NCBI GenBank assembly: GCA_004563195.1
Contig: SFTJ01000026.1
Coordinates: 1 to 35,304, forward strand
Direction: 5' to 3'
Length of the DNA: 35,304 nucleotides
From: a bacterium
Lineage (GTDB): Bacteria; Bacteroidota; Bacteroidia; Bacteroidales; Muribaculaceae
Shown here: piece after piece, positions 22,621 to 31,443 of the stretch
Numbering within the stretch: the stretch's first letter is position 1
How the letters are laid out: every line of letters begins with the position of its first letter
Position numbers and translations under genes: made by a program
Notes under the pieces: model-generated
The model's database searches: none
What the model was told of the DNA's origin: nothing
What the model saw: only the letters and a program-made list of their open reading frames with translations

Positions 22621-25600
22621 ATGAAAAAAAGAATTCTATTCTCGCTATTACTATGTGTCATAGCAATGGCAATCAAAGCCCAAGACATCACGGTTAACGG
22701 AACTGTGCTTTCTGCCACCGATTCCGAGCCTCTGATTGGTGCATCTGTGGTGTCGTCTGTGAAAGGTACTAATGGTACAACCACCGATTTCGACGGCAAT
22801 TTCACCTTGGTAGTGCCTAAAGGCAGTAGTCTCACCATTTCCTATATAGGATATGTTACTACAACCGTTGAGGCAGCTCCTAACATGGAAATCAAGCTTA
22901 AAGAAAACAGTGAAGTGCTCAACGAAGTGGTAATTGTGGGTTACTCTACTGAAAAGAAATCCGACTTGACAGGTTCGGTTTCGGTAGTGAAGATGAAGGA
23001 TGTGGCCGACATCCCTACCGGCAACGTTATTCAATCACTTCAAGGTCGCGTAGCCGGTATGACTATTACCACCGATGGTACTCCGGGTGGCTTGAGCACC
23101 GGAACATCTATTCGTGGTGCTTCGTCTTTCCGCAGCGACGCCAACGGCCCACTTTACGTAATCGATGGTGTGATGACCCGCGAAAATGTTGGTACTATCA
23201 TCAATAGCAACGATGTTGAGTCGATTCAAGTGCTTAAAGATGCTGCTTCTGCTTCTATCTATGGTGCTCAAGCTGCCAATGGTGTGGTAATCATTACCAC
23301 CAAGCGTGCTAAGAAAGGCGAGGCTCACGTTTCGTTCGATGCCACTCTCTCGTTGCAGTCTTACAATAGCGGTCTCGACTTGCTCGATGCTTATCAGTGG
23401 GGCGACGTGTATTGGTCGGCTTACAAATATGCTCACAACGGCGCTACTCCTAACTCTTCGGTCTACGGCAACGGCCCTACTGCTCAGTTGCAAACCTACA
23501 AGAACCTCAATGGCGCCGACGTTTTGCCGCAAAGCACCGATTGGGAAGACCAAATTCACCGCACTGCTTTAATGCAAAGCTACACCGTGGGCTTGCAAAA
23601 AGGCGCTGAAAACGGTTCGTCTACTTTCTCGTTGAGCTGGCTCGACCACGACGGTATCGTTAAAGGCACCGACTTCCAACGCGTAAACACTCGTTTCAAC
23701 TCCGATTACGGATTCCTCGACAATCGCCTCAAAGCCGGTGGCAACATTGCCGTTAACTGGTGGAGAAGCCACGATATGCCCGGCGGAGCCGAAGAAAATG
23801 CCGTGAAGCAGCACCCTGCTAAGGCTGTTTACGACGTTGAAGGTGTGTTTGTGGATCAAATCAACGACATCTTGGGCGACGCTCCTAATATGATGCGCCT
23901 CATCGAAAACAGCAAAGCCAACAAAAACGAACGCTGGCGCGTGTTTGGTAACGCTTATTTGCAAATCGAGCCCATTAAGAATCTTATTGTTAAGACCAAT
24001 TTCGGTGTCAACTACTTTAGCGAAACCATTAAGACTTTCGAGCCTCGCTGGCTGCGCGATGACGTGAATAAGCTTACTCAATCTACCGGCAAAAATGTCG
24101 ACTGGGTTTGGACTAATACTGCTCAATATAATATCGACTTCGGTAATCACTCTATCATGGCTTTGGCCGGTATTGAGTCGAAGAAATATCACAACGAGAG
24201 CTTCTATGGCTACGGCACATCACTCGAAGTGGAAGACCCCAACTACATCTACCTCGAAAATGTTACTGCTAACAAGAATGTTGGCGCCGGCGCTTCTAAC
24301 TACTCTATGTTCTCAGGTTTCGGCAAAATCAATTACTCGTTCGACGAACGCTACCTCTTCTCGGTTACTATTCGTCGCGATGCTTCTTCTCGCTTGTCGA
24401 AGGACCACAACTATGACTGGTTCCCTTCATTTTCGGCAGGCTGGCGCATCTCTCGCGAAAAGTTCATGCAGTCTACTGTTAACTGGCTGTCCGACCTTAA
24501 GCTCCGTGCTTCTTGGGGTATCAATGGTAACGACTTGATCGACAACGAAGCTTTCTATGCCAAGTATCTTATGAGCCTGAACCGCGGTTCTTATAATATA
24601 AATGGCGACGGCTCTACTCTATCGCCGGGTGCTTTCCGCGTGCGCACCACTAACCCCGACCTCAAGTGGGAACGTACTTACCAAACCAACGTCGGTATCG
24701 ACGCTGCATTCCTCAAAAACCGCCTTTCGGTTTCGCTCGACTACTTCTATAAGCAAACCAAGGATATGCTCGTAGAAAAGCCTTACATCGCTACCGTTGG
24801 CGAAGGTGGTTACTGCTGGTATAATGGTGGTGAAATGGTCAACAAGGGTGTGGAAGCTCAGTTTGCTTGGCGCGACAATATCGGCAAGGACTTCAGCTAC
24901 GACGTTGCACTCAACGTTTCGATTCAGAAAAACAAGGTTACCGACCTTCTCGACGACATCTACTACTCTTACGGCGGCGGTTACACCGGCCACACTCTCG
25001 TTGGCCAATCGTTGGGCTCTTGGATGGGCTTCAAGACCGACGGCGTGTTCCACAGCCAGGAAGAAGTTGACCAATACTATCAGAATTACCAAGTGGAATT
25101 TGGTAAACCCGACGTAGGTAGAATTAAGTATGTCGACGCTAACGGCGACGGTAAGATTAACTATAACGATAGAACTTGGCTTGGCGTCGACCTTCCTAAG
25201 GCTCAATTCGGCTTGACCCTCGGCGCTCGTTGGAAAGACTTCGATATGAATATGTTCTTCTCTTCTATCATCCGCGATGCTTTCAACAACTCGAAGTTCT
25301 ACACCGACCTCTTCCAATGCTGGAACGGTAACCACGGCACTCGCTTGCTCGACGCTGCTAATGCCTACGACAATTACTTGCAAACCGGTTACTACGATTG
25401 TGACACCCCTGCTCCTACTACCGACAACTCTAACAACGAACAGGAAGTTTCGCAATTCTACCTCGAAAATGGTTCGTTCCTTCGCTTGAAGACTCTTACT
25501 TTGGGCTACTCTTTGCCTCAAGCTCTTCGCGACAAACTCAAAATGCAAAATGCTCGCGTTTACGTGCAAGCTCAAAACTTGTTTACCATCACTCCTTACA

Positions 25601-25680
25601 CCGGAGCCGATCCTGAAGGTTTAGGCTATCCTTACGCTTTGCCTCGTCAGTTTACTTTCGGTATTCAAATAGGATTTTAA
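22621..25680 (+). CDS. SusC-like TonB-dependent outer membrane transporter (fructan locus)
   Basis: A 1019-residue protein with a signal peptide (MKKRILFSLLLCVIAMAIKA). A CarboxypepD_reg-like domain follows (~22-100, VNGTVLSATDSEPLIGASVV ... SYIGYVTT). Next come a TonB-box-like segment (NEVVIVGYSTEKKSDLTGS, ~101-120), the plug (~120-230, VIQSLQGRVAGMTI, IRGASSFRSDANGPLYVIDG, ASIYGAQAANGVVIITTKR) and a 22-strand barrel. It ends FTFGIQIGF with a terminal Phe. With the SusD partner 30 bp downstream it forms the import complex that takes fructan oligosaccharides into the periplasm using TonB energy. Codons are strongly biased (TCT, GCT, CGC, GAC, AAC), as for a highly expressed gene, which creates long open shadow frames on the minus strand. 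Confidence 0.96.
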   Translation: MKKRILFSLLLCVIAMAIKAQDITVNGTVLSATDSEPLIGASVVSSVKGTNGTTTDFDGNFTLVVPKGSSLTISYIGYVTTTVEAAPNMEIKLKENSEVLNEVVIVGYSTEKKSDLTGSVSVVKMKDVADIPTGNVIQSLQGRVAGMTITTDGTPGGLSTGTSIRGASSFRSDANGPLYVIDGVMTRENVGTIINSNDVESIQVLKDAASASIYGAQAANGVVIITTKRAKKGEAHVSFDATLSLQSYNSGLDLLDAYQWGDVYWSAYKYAHNGATPNSSVYGNGPTAQLQTYKNLNGADVLPQSTDWEDQIHRTALMQSYTVGLQKGAENGSSTFSLSWLDHDGIVKGTDFQRVNTRFNSDYGFLDNRLKAGGNIAVNWWRSHDMPGGAEENAVKQHPAKAVYDVEGVFVDQINDILGDAPNMMRLIENSKANKNERWRVFGNAYLQIEPIKNLIVKTNFGVNYFSETIKTFEPRWLRDDVNKLTQSTGKNVDWVWTNTAQYNIDFGNHSIMALAGIESKKYHNESFYGYGTSLEVEDPNYIYLENVTANKNVGAGASNYSMFSGFGKINYSFDERYLFSVTIRRDASSRLSKDHNYDWFPSFSAGWRISREKFMQSTVNWLSDLKLRASWGINGNDLIDNEAFYAKYLMSLNRGSYNINGDGSTLSPGAFRVRTTNPDLKWERTYQTNVGIDAAFLKNRLSVSLDYFYKQTKDMLVEKPYIATVGEGGYCWYNGGEMVNKGVEAQFAWRDNIGKDFSYDVALNVSIQKNKVTDLLDDIYYSYGGGYTGHTLVGQSLGSWMGFKTDGVFHSQEEVDQYYQNYQVEFGKPDVGRIKYVDANGDGKINYNDRTWLGVDLPKAQFGLTLGARWKDFDMNMFFSSIIRDAFNNSKFYTDLFQCWNGNHGTRLLDAANAYDNYLQTGYYDCDTPAPTTDNSNNEQEVSQFYLENGSFLRLKTLTLGYSLPQALRDKLKMQNARVYVQAQNLFTITPYTGADPEGLGYPYALPRQFTFGIQIGF

Positions 25681-25710
25681 CATTCATCATCATTTAATTC
25701 TGAAATCAAA

Positions 25711-27474
25711 ATGAAACTAAAAAATATATGTTTAGCATCGCTTTGTGTCGTAATGTTGACCGGATGCAGTGATAGTTTTTTGGAAAATGTTCCTCAAGGA
25801 AGCCTTTCCGACGGCGTGATGAATTCGCCTGAAGCAATCGACCTTTTGGTCAACGCTGCTTATGCTTCGCTTTATGGAATGACTAACGAACAAGGTGACC
25901 CATGTATGCGACCTGTCACCAACTGGAGCTACGGCGAAGTTCGCGCCGACAATGCCTACAAAGGTGGCGGTGGCGAAGGCGACGTGTGGGACGTTCATGC
26001 TATGGAAACCTTCCAAATCCAGTCGAACAACTGGAACATCGATGGCAAGTGGTTCAATCTCTACAGCCTTATCTCGCGCTGCAACTCTGCCCTTCGTGTA
26101 CTCAACGAGTGCGATGGCAACGTGGTGAAAGAAAAGGAAACCCGAATCGCTGAAATGAAGGTGCTTAGAGCTCACCACTATTTCGAATTGGTTCGCCTCT
26201 TCAATAAGGTGCCTTATATCGACGAAAATCTCCCTACCACCGAATATGTCGACGTGCCTAACGACCAATACACTCGCGAAGAGCACCTCCAACGCATTGC
26301 TGCCGACCTGCTCGATGCCGCTAACAACCTACCCGACCGCCAAAGCGAAGTGGGCCGCATCAACCGCAACATCGCTCTCGCTTATGCTGCTAAAGTGAAA
26401 CTTTATCAAGCTTATGAGCAAGACCCTGAGACCCACGCTGTTAAGAACATCAATAAGGCCCTTCTCAAAGAAGTGGTTGACCTCATCGACCAAGTGAAAG
26501 GCTACGACTTGCTTAGCGATTTCCAACAGTTAGACCTCATCGCCTACGAAAACGGTTGCGAATCGGTGTTTGCCATCCAGCACTCTAAGGACGACGGCTC
26601 TATCGACAGCGGTAGAATCAACTGGAGCAACCTTCTTAACTCTCCGGGCGGTAACAGCCCATATCACGGCGATGGTTTCTTCTTGCCTTCGCAAGACCTT
26701 ATCAATGCTTATCAAACCGACGAAAACGGTCTCCCGGTATTCGATTACCAATTAAAGCCCGACTACGGTGTGGTAGAGTTTATCGACGAACAACATCAAA
26801 AGCTCAGCAACACCACTCCTAACGTCGACCCGCGTCTCGACTTCGTGGTTGGCCGTCCTACTATCACCTACAAGACCTACACCGAGACTCCTTGCCAGTC
26901 GTGGGTTCGCGACCGCGGTGTGTATGGCCACAATTGCGCAAAGCGTTTCTGGATTTCGCCTGAGTCGCCCGACATCGTTTCCGGTTGGCCTTGGGGTGCT
27001 TCGGGCCTCAACTGGCAGATTATTCGTTATGCCGACCTCCTGCTTTACAAAGCTGAAGCGCTCATCGAAATCGGCGAAGACTTGGAATCTGCTCGTCAAC
27101 TCATCAATCGCGTGCGTCAACGCGCTATGGACAGCCAATATGTTAAGGACTTCAACGATCCTTCTAAGGATGCCGCTAACTACAAAATCGGCCTTTATCC
27201 TAAAGAAGGTTGGACTCAAGATTATGCTCGCAAAGCTCTTCGCACCGAAATGCGCCTCGAAAAGGCCCTTGAAGGCGAACGTTACTTCGACCTCGTACGC
27301 TGGGGCATTGCTGCCGACGTTATGAAAAAATATTTCGACGCCGAGAAGGACAATCGCGTTTATTATCAATCAGCTAAATTCGATGCCGGCGAAGAGTATT
27401 TCCCAATTCCTGTTGCCCAATACAACTTCTCATTAGGTCGTTATACTCAGAACCCGGGTTATCCCAAATTCTAA
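25711..27474 (+). CDS. SusD-like surface glycan-binding lipoprotein (fructan locus)
   Basis: A 587-residue protein. The lipoprotein signal MKLKNICLASLCVVMLTGC places the lipidated Cys at 19, followed by SDSFLENVPQGS, the typical SusD/RagB start. TPR-like helices are visible, including the N-terminal ISRCNSALRVLNEC and RHHYFELVRLFNKVPYIDE-like block (AHHYFELVRLFNKVPYID), and the conserved C-terminal RTEMRLEKALEGERYFDLVR, then YFPIPVAQ near the end. It caps the SusC barrel and binds the polysaccharide at the cell surface. It follows susC by 30 bp and is followed by a strong terminator, so the pair forms one transcription unit. Confidence 0.96.
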   Translation: MKLKNICLASLCVVMLTGCSDSFLENVPQGSLSDGVMNSPEAIDLLVNAAYASLYGMTNEQGDPCMRPVTNWSYGEVRADNAYKGGGGEGDVWDVHAMETFQIQSNNWNIDGKWFNLYSLISRCNSALRVLNECDGNVVKEKETRIAEMKVLRAHHYFELVRLFNKVPYIDENLPTTEYVDVPNDQYTREEHLQRIAADLLDAANNLPDRQSEVGRINRNIALAYAAKVKLYQAYEQDPETHAVKNINKALLKEVVDLIDQVKGYDLLSDFQQLDLIAYENGCESVFAIQHSKDDGSIDSGRINWSNLLNSPGGNSPYHGDGFFLPSQDLINAYQTDENGLPVFDYQLKPDYGVVEFIDEQHQKLSNTTPNVDPRLDFVVGRPTITYKTYTETPCQSWVRDRGVYGHNCAKRFWISPESPDIVSGWPWGASGLNWQIIRYADLLLYKAEALIEIGEDLESARQLINRVRQRAMDSQYVKDFNDPSKDAANYKIGLYPKEGWTQDYARKALRTEMRLEKALEGERYFDLVRWGIAADVMKKYFDAEKDNRVYYQSAKFDAGEEYFPIPVAQYNFSLGRYTQNPGYPKF

Positions 27475-27511
27475 ATCAAATCATTGATTTCTATTTAGGC
27501 TAAAAATAGTT

Positions 27512-27553
27512 GAAGCTGCATCGTAAAGCATAATTACGATGCAGCTTCTTTTT
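27512..27553 (+). terminator. Terminator of susC-susD (bidirectional)
   Basis: Perfect 15-bp stem, GAAGCTGCATCGTAA (27512-27526) with TTACGATGCAGCTTC (27534-27548), 7-nt loop, then TTTTT. In reverse it is followed by AACTATTTTTAG, so it may also stop transcripts from the rubredoxin side. Confidence 0.9.
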
Positions 27554-27566
27554 ATTAATAAAAAAA

Positions 27567-27599
27567 GGGCAATTTGCATCGCAGTGATACACATTGTCC
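27567..27599 (-). terminator. Terminator of the rubredoxin gene
   Basis: Imperfect stem between GGGCAATTTG and CACATTGTCC arms, flanked by A-run (27561-27566) and T-run (27600-27605) on plus, so the minus transcript ends hairpin plus U-run. It begins 16 bp past the rubredoxin stop. Confidence 0.65.
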
Positions 27600-27615
27600 T
27601 TTTTTGTAACTCGAA

Positions 27616-27780
27616 TCATTCTTCGTATTTCGAGAAATCTTCTTTTCCAACGCCGCAAATTGGGCAAACCCAATCTTCGGGCAGGTCCTCAAACGCTGTG
27701 CCTGGAGCGATGCCGTTATCAGGATCACCCACTTCGGGGTCGTAAACATACCCACAAGGGTCGCAAATGTATTTTTCCAT
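27616..27780 (-). CDS. Rubredoxin
   Basis: A 54-residue protein starting at ATG 27780 (MEKYICDPCGYVYDPEVGDP) and ending KEDFSKYEE. Both iron-binding CxxC knuckles are intact: YICDPCGYVYDP (Cys6, Cys9) and WVCPICGVGKEDF (Cys39, Cys42). The spacing, the PEDWVCP motif and the total length are those of classical rubredoxins. It is a small cytoplasmic one-electron carrier holding a single Fe(SCys)4 centre. In anaerobes it usually feeds electrons to oxygen or peroxide defence enzymes such as rubrerythrin or superoxide reductase, but no such partner is in this window. It is monocistronic, with its own terminator. Confidence 0.95.
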   Translation of the reverse strand: MEKYICDPCGYVYDPEVGDPDNGIAPGTAFEDLPEDWVCPICGVGKEDFSKYEE

Positions 27781-27828
27781 AATTAATGTATTTTAAGTTA
27801 GTAAACTTATGTATGTCTACGTAAAATT

Positions 27829-27842
27829 ACAAAATATTTTGT
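27829..27842. promoter_or_regulatory. 14-bp palindrome upstream of rubredoxin
   Basis: ACAAAATATTTTGT is a perfect palindrome 49 bp upstream of the rubredoxin ATG, in the region where its promoter must lie. It could be an operator; the AT-rich composition makes chance occurrence possible. Confidence 0.3.
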
Positions 27843-27965
27843 GATATTGTTCTGTTGATGGCAAAAAAATAAGGCAGTTCAACCCGCAGCCGTTATTTTT
27901 CACCCAACCGCCACCCAACCCGCTTATCAGCTCCACAGCAATATAAACACCAATAACACAAAACA

Positions 27966-28003
27966 AGGCACAGACAAACACCATAATGTGTAAATCTGTG
28001 CCT
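27966..28003 (-). terminator. dcp: Second hairpin beyond the M3 peptidase gene
   Basis: AGGCACAGA (27966-27974) pairs with TCTGTGCCT (27995-28003), followed on minus by TGTTTTGTG. It probably backs up the nearer terminator. The rest of 27843-28025 shows no gene. Confidence 0.45.
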
Positions 28004-28025
28004 GATTATGTGTGCATCCGTGTTA

Positions 28026-28069
28026 AAAACCACCGCCGCAGTTCGCCTTGCTACATAACCGGTGGTTTT
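28026..28069 (-). terminator. dcp: Terminator of the M3 peptidase gene
   Basis: AAAACCACCG (28026-28035) pairs with CGGTGGTTTT (28060-28069); on the minus strand the second arm ends in TTTTT. It begins 6 bp after the stop codon. Confidence 0.75.
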
Positions 28070-28075
28070 GGGCTA

Positions 28076-30196
28076 TTACTTCAGACCTCTATCCTTAAGC
28101 AATGCTTCTACTTGAGGTTCACGGCCGCGGAAACGCTTGAAGAGTGTCATAGCATCTTCGCTGTCGCCGGCTTCGAGGATGTTTTGCAGATATGATTTTG
28201 CTGCTTCCTGGTCGTACATTCCCTTTTCTTTGAAGAGCGATGCTGCATCCGACGAAAGCACTTCGGCCCAGAGGTAGGTGTAGTAGCCGGCTGCATATTG
28301 GTCGCTGCCGAAGATGTGCTTGAAGTATGAGCTGCGATAGCGGAATTGTATTTCTTCGGGCAAACCGAGGCGGCGTGCTACGGCGCGCTCAAACTTGGCT
28401 ACATCTATATCCTTGGCATAGTTCATCTTGTGCCATTCGATGTCGAGCAATGCTGCGCCACAGAGTTCTACGGTGCGGAAACCGGTATTGAAGCGCGATG
28501 ATGCCTCAAGTTTCTTCACCAATTCTTCGGGAATCACTTCGCCGGTCTTATAGTGCTTGGCATAGACGCTCAGAAGCCATGGCTCAAACTTCCAGTTTTC
28601 TGAGAATTGCGATGGCAATTCCACTGCATCGCGGTCGATATTGGTGCCGGCAATGCCGCGGAATTGTGCGCGGGTGAGCATGCCGTGCAATGCGTGACCA
28701 AACTCGTGGAATGCTGTTTCCACTTCGTCGATGGTGAGCAGCGATGGCATGTCCTTGGTGGGCTTGGTGAAGTTTCCGATATTGAACACTATAGGACGAA
28801 TATCTTCGCCGTTGTAGTTATATGCGCTCTGGAATTCGCTCATCCATGCTCCTTGGCGCTTGGTGGCGCGTGGGAAATAGTCGGTCATAAACACTGCCAC
28901 GTGCTTGCCTTGAGCATCCTTCACTTCGTAGACTGTCACTTCGGGGTTATACTTCGGTGCCTTGGGCAATTCCTTGAATGTGATGCCGAACAATTTGCCT
29001 GAATAGGTAAACAAGCCCTTCACCACGTTTTCGAGTTTGAAGTATGGGCGCACTTGGTCGTCGCTGAGGTTAAAGCGCTCGGTCTTTACCTTATCGGCAT
29101 AGTAATAGTAGTCCCAAGCAGCGAGCTTGAAGTTGCCGCCGTGATTGTCGATATACTTCTGCATATCGGCTATTTCTTCGGCTGCCTTTGCCTTGGCAGG
29201 CTCCCAAATCTTATAGAGCAGGTCTTCGGCTGCCTTTACGGTCTTCGACATCACGCGATCCATCTGCATATCGGCAAATGTCTCAAAGCCAAGCAGATTG
29301 GCTTTTCTCACGCGAAGGTTGAGTATCTTGTTGATTACGGCGCTGTTGTTGTTTTCGTTGTCCTTGGCGCCGATGGTCATATATGCCTTATACATGCGTT
29401 CGCGAAGGTCGCGGCTGTCGGCATAGGTGAGCACTGCCAAACGGCTCGGAGCATGCACGGTAAACACCCACTTGCCTTCCTTGCCGCGTGCTGCTGCCTG
29501 TGAGGCTGCCTCGGCTATGGTGCTTTCGGGCAATCCGCTCAACTCGGCGGCATCTTCCACTACCACCTCGGTGGTATTGTTTTCCTTTTGCAGATTTTTG
29601 TTAAATTCCAACTGGGCTGCCGAGATTTCCTGATTGATTTGCTTCAATTCTTCCTTTTCGGCTTCACTCAACAAGGCGCCGTTGTTCACAAAGCTCTTGT
29701 AGGTCTTGTCGAGCAATCGCTCTTGAGCGCGGGTGAGGTTGTAGATTTTCTTGTTGTCGTACACTTCCTTCACCTTTTGGAACAATAGCGGATTCATGCT
29801 CACCTCATCGCTGTGCGCTGTGATAAGCGGTGTGATTTCGGCTGCTATCTTGTCCATTTCGGGCGTTCCGTCGCTTTCGCTCAATGCGAAGAACACATAG
29901 CTCACCTTTGTAAGCAATGCTCCGGCATTGTCGAGTGCAAGAATGGTGTTTTCGAAGTCAGGACGGTCGCGACGCTTGATGATTGCGTCGATGTCGGCAT
30001 TGTGTTGTGCTATACCTTCCTTCACTGCCGGCACATAGTCGGCATAGGTAATCTGTTCGAATGGCGGAATATTAAATGGTGTTTTATACTCCGTCATAAA
30101 TGGGTTTTGACGTTCTTTCACTTTACTCTTTTTTGCGCCCACCGCTACGGCTGTGCATAAGCATAGGGCTGTGATGGTGAATATTAACTTTCTCAT
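28076..30196 (-). CDS. dcp: M3 family peptidyl-dipeptidase (dipeptidyl carboxypeptidase)
   Basis: A 706-residue zinc metallopeptidase. The signal peptide MRKLIFTITALCLCTAVAVG indicates periplasmic location, as for other Bacteroidetes members. The active-site HExxH is in ETAFHEFGHALHGML (His497, Glu498, His501), and a third ligand Glu is expected in the following helix region. RQGAWMSEFQSAYNY and FRFRSSYFKHIF-like blocks (IQFRYRSSYFKHIFGSDQYA) and a helical N-terminal half match the Dcp/oligopeptidase A architecture and length. It removes dipeptides from peptide C-termini. It follows the endonuclease/phosphatase gene by 51 bp and may be its operon partner. The annotation as Dcp rather than OpdA rests on the signal peptide. 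Confidence 0.93.
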   Translation of the reverse strand: MRKLIFTITALCLCTAVAVGAKKSKVKERQNPFMTEYKTPFNIPPFEQITYADYVPAVKEGIAQHNADIDAIIKRRDRPDFENTILALDNAGALLTKVSYVFFALSESDGTPEMDKIAAEITPLITAHSDEVSMNPLLFQKVKEVYDNKKIYNLTRAQERLLDKTYKSFVNNGALLSEAEKEELKQINQEISAAQLEFNKNLQKENNTTEVVVEDAAELSGLPESTIAEAASQAAARGKEGKWVFTVHAPSRLAVLTYADSRDLRERMYKAYMTIGAKDNENNNSAVINKILNLRVRKANLLGFETFADMQMDRVMSKTVKAAEDLLYKIWEPAKAKAAEEIADMQKYIDNHGGNFKLAAWDYYYYADKVKTERFNLSDDQVRPYFKLENVVKGLFTYSGKLFGITFKELPKAPKYNPEVTVYEVKDAQGKHVAVFMTDYFPRATKRQGAWMSEFQSAYNYNGEDIRPIVFNIGNFTKPTKDMPSLLTIDEVETAFHEFGHALHGMLTRAQFRGIAGTNIDRDAVELPSQFSENWKFEPWLLSVYAKHYKTGEVIPEELVKKLEASSRFNTGFRTVELCGAALLDIEWHKMNYAKDIDVAKFERAVARRLGLPEEIQFRYRSSYFKHIFGSDQYAAGYYTYLWAEVLSSDAASLFKEKGMYDQEAAKSYLQNILEAGDSEDAMTLFKRFRGREPQVEALLKDRGLK

Positions 30197-30247
30197 AGTC
30201 TTTAGGGGTGTTATTATTATTTGTGATATATATTCTCAGTTCGCCAT

Positions 30248-31384
30248 CTATTTATCTGTGTCTAACTCAAATGTGACTGATATGGGATAATGGTCGCTTA
30301 TTTTCACATCATGACGCTTGTAGTCTACCGCTCTCATATTACCTCTATACAATATGTGGTCGATGGTGAGCCAAAAGCGGCTGTCGTGATATGTCATCTT
30401 AAATCCGCAAGCGTTCTCGGCATAGGCGTCGCGCATGTCGTCGCCGCATATTGTGCGATAGGTCCACGAGGCAGGTGTGTCGTTGAAGTCGCCGCACACT
30501 ATCAGATTGCTGCCCATTTCATTCATCTGCTTGCGCACATATTCGGCTTGCGATGCGCGATTTATGAATGCGCGACTCAATTTGCGCACTATGCCTTGCC
30601 TGAAGGTGTCGATCACCTCGCGGTCGGGCAACTTGCGTGCTCGGGTGTTTTTTACAAAGAAATCCTTGTCATCGTTGTTGAGATGTATCGACTGCAAGTG
30701 CAAACTTATCAAATTAATTTCTTCGCCGTCGACATTGATTTTATACACCACCTCGCTCGAGGAGTCTTCTTCGAGGCACTTGTAGTGGCTATATGTTACG
30801 GGATAGCGCGAAAAGAGCGACATAGCTTGCACGCTAAACACATGATAGGGATATTTATCGAGCAATTTCGCGTAGAGTTCATTGCCCACGTTTGCTCTGT
30901 TTTTGAGTGGCTTTCCGGCATTACCTTCTTGTATTGCCACTATATCGGCGTCCTGACTGAGCAAAAACTTCACTCCATCGTGTATTCCGTCGCCATCGGC
31001 ATCTTCGTTATATGAGAAGTATTTTGCGTTGAACGACATCACTTTAAGCGTCTTTTTGCTTTCGTCTCTGCCCTTGCTCAGCACATTCACGGGCACGGCG
31101 CGACTTATGGGCGACCACGCAATAGCTATCGCCGCTATCGGCACCAACGCATAGCGCCATTGGCGCAGCACGAGCCACACCACTGCCACCACAGCCGTGA
31201 GCATGGCTATGTAGGGCAATCCGAGTGTGAGTATTGCCGCTTTGGTGGTGGTGCGCGGGTCCACAAGGCCGCCGTATGCCGATGCCAGCAGCACCAGCGA
31301 CAGCACCGCAGTGAGCAGGATTCCTATCCGCCCCACCAGGTGGCAAAACACGCCTGTTACCGATTTATTTTGTTTTTTTTTCAT
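30248..31384 (-). CDS. Membrane-anchored endonuclease/exonuclease/phosphatase family protein
   Basis: A 378-residue protein. Three hydrophobic helices near the N-terminus (GRIGILLTAVLSLVLLASAY; LTLGLPYIAMLTAVVAVVWL; YALVPIAAIAIAW) anchor a DNase I-like domain (~110-378). Catalytic blocks are visible: LKVMSFNAKYF with the first Asn, IVAIQEGN with the metal-binding Glu, LISLHLQSIHL, LIVCGDFNDTPAS, and the closing FWLTIDHILYRG and KISDHYPISVTFEL with the terminal His. The substrate may be nucleic acid, phosphoinositide-like lipid or another phosphodiester. It lies after two rhomboid genes on the same strand, an order I recall as common in Bacteroidales. Confidence 0.9.
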   Translation of the reverse strand: MKKKQNKSVTGVFCHLVGRIGILLTAVLSLVLLASAYGGLVDPRTTTKAAILTLGLPYIAMLTAVVAVVWLVLRQWRYALVPIAAIAIAWSPISRAVPVNVLSKGRDESKKTLKVMSFNAKYFSYNEDADGDGIHDGVKFLLSQDADIVAIQEGNAGKPLKNRANVGNELYAKLLDKYPYHVFSVQAMSLFSRYPVTYSHYKCLEEDSSSEVVYKINVDGEEINLISLHLQSIHLNNDDKDFFVKNTRARKLPDREVIDTFRQGIVRKLSRAFINRASQAEYVRKQMNEMGSNLIVCGDFNDTPASWTYRTICGDDMRDAYAENACGFKMTYHDSRFWLTIDHILYRGNMRAVDYKRHDVKISDHYPISVTFELDTDK

Positions 31385-31443
31385 TCCTGTTTTTTTGTGT
31401 TTGTCTTACTTGCTCCACCGTCTGTAATGCTCACTTTTAGGCA

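Noticed and set aside
24619..25575. Long minus-strand ORF (318 codons) opposite susC
   Set aside because: Shadow frame created by the strong codon bias of susC; no start context, and composition mirrors the sense codons. The same applies to 23569-24192 and 26752-27369.
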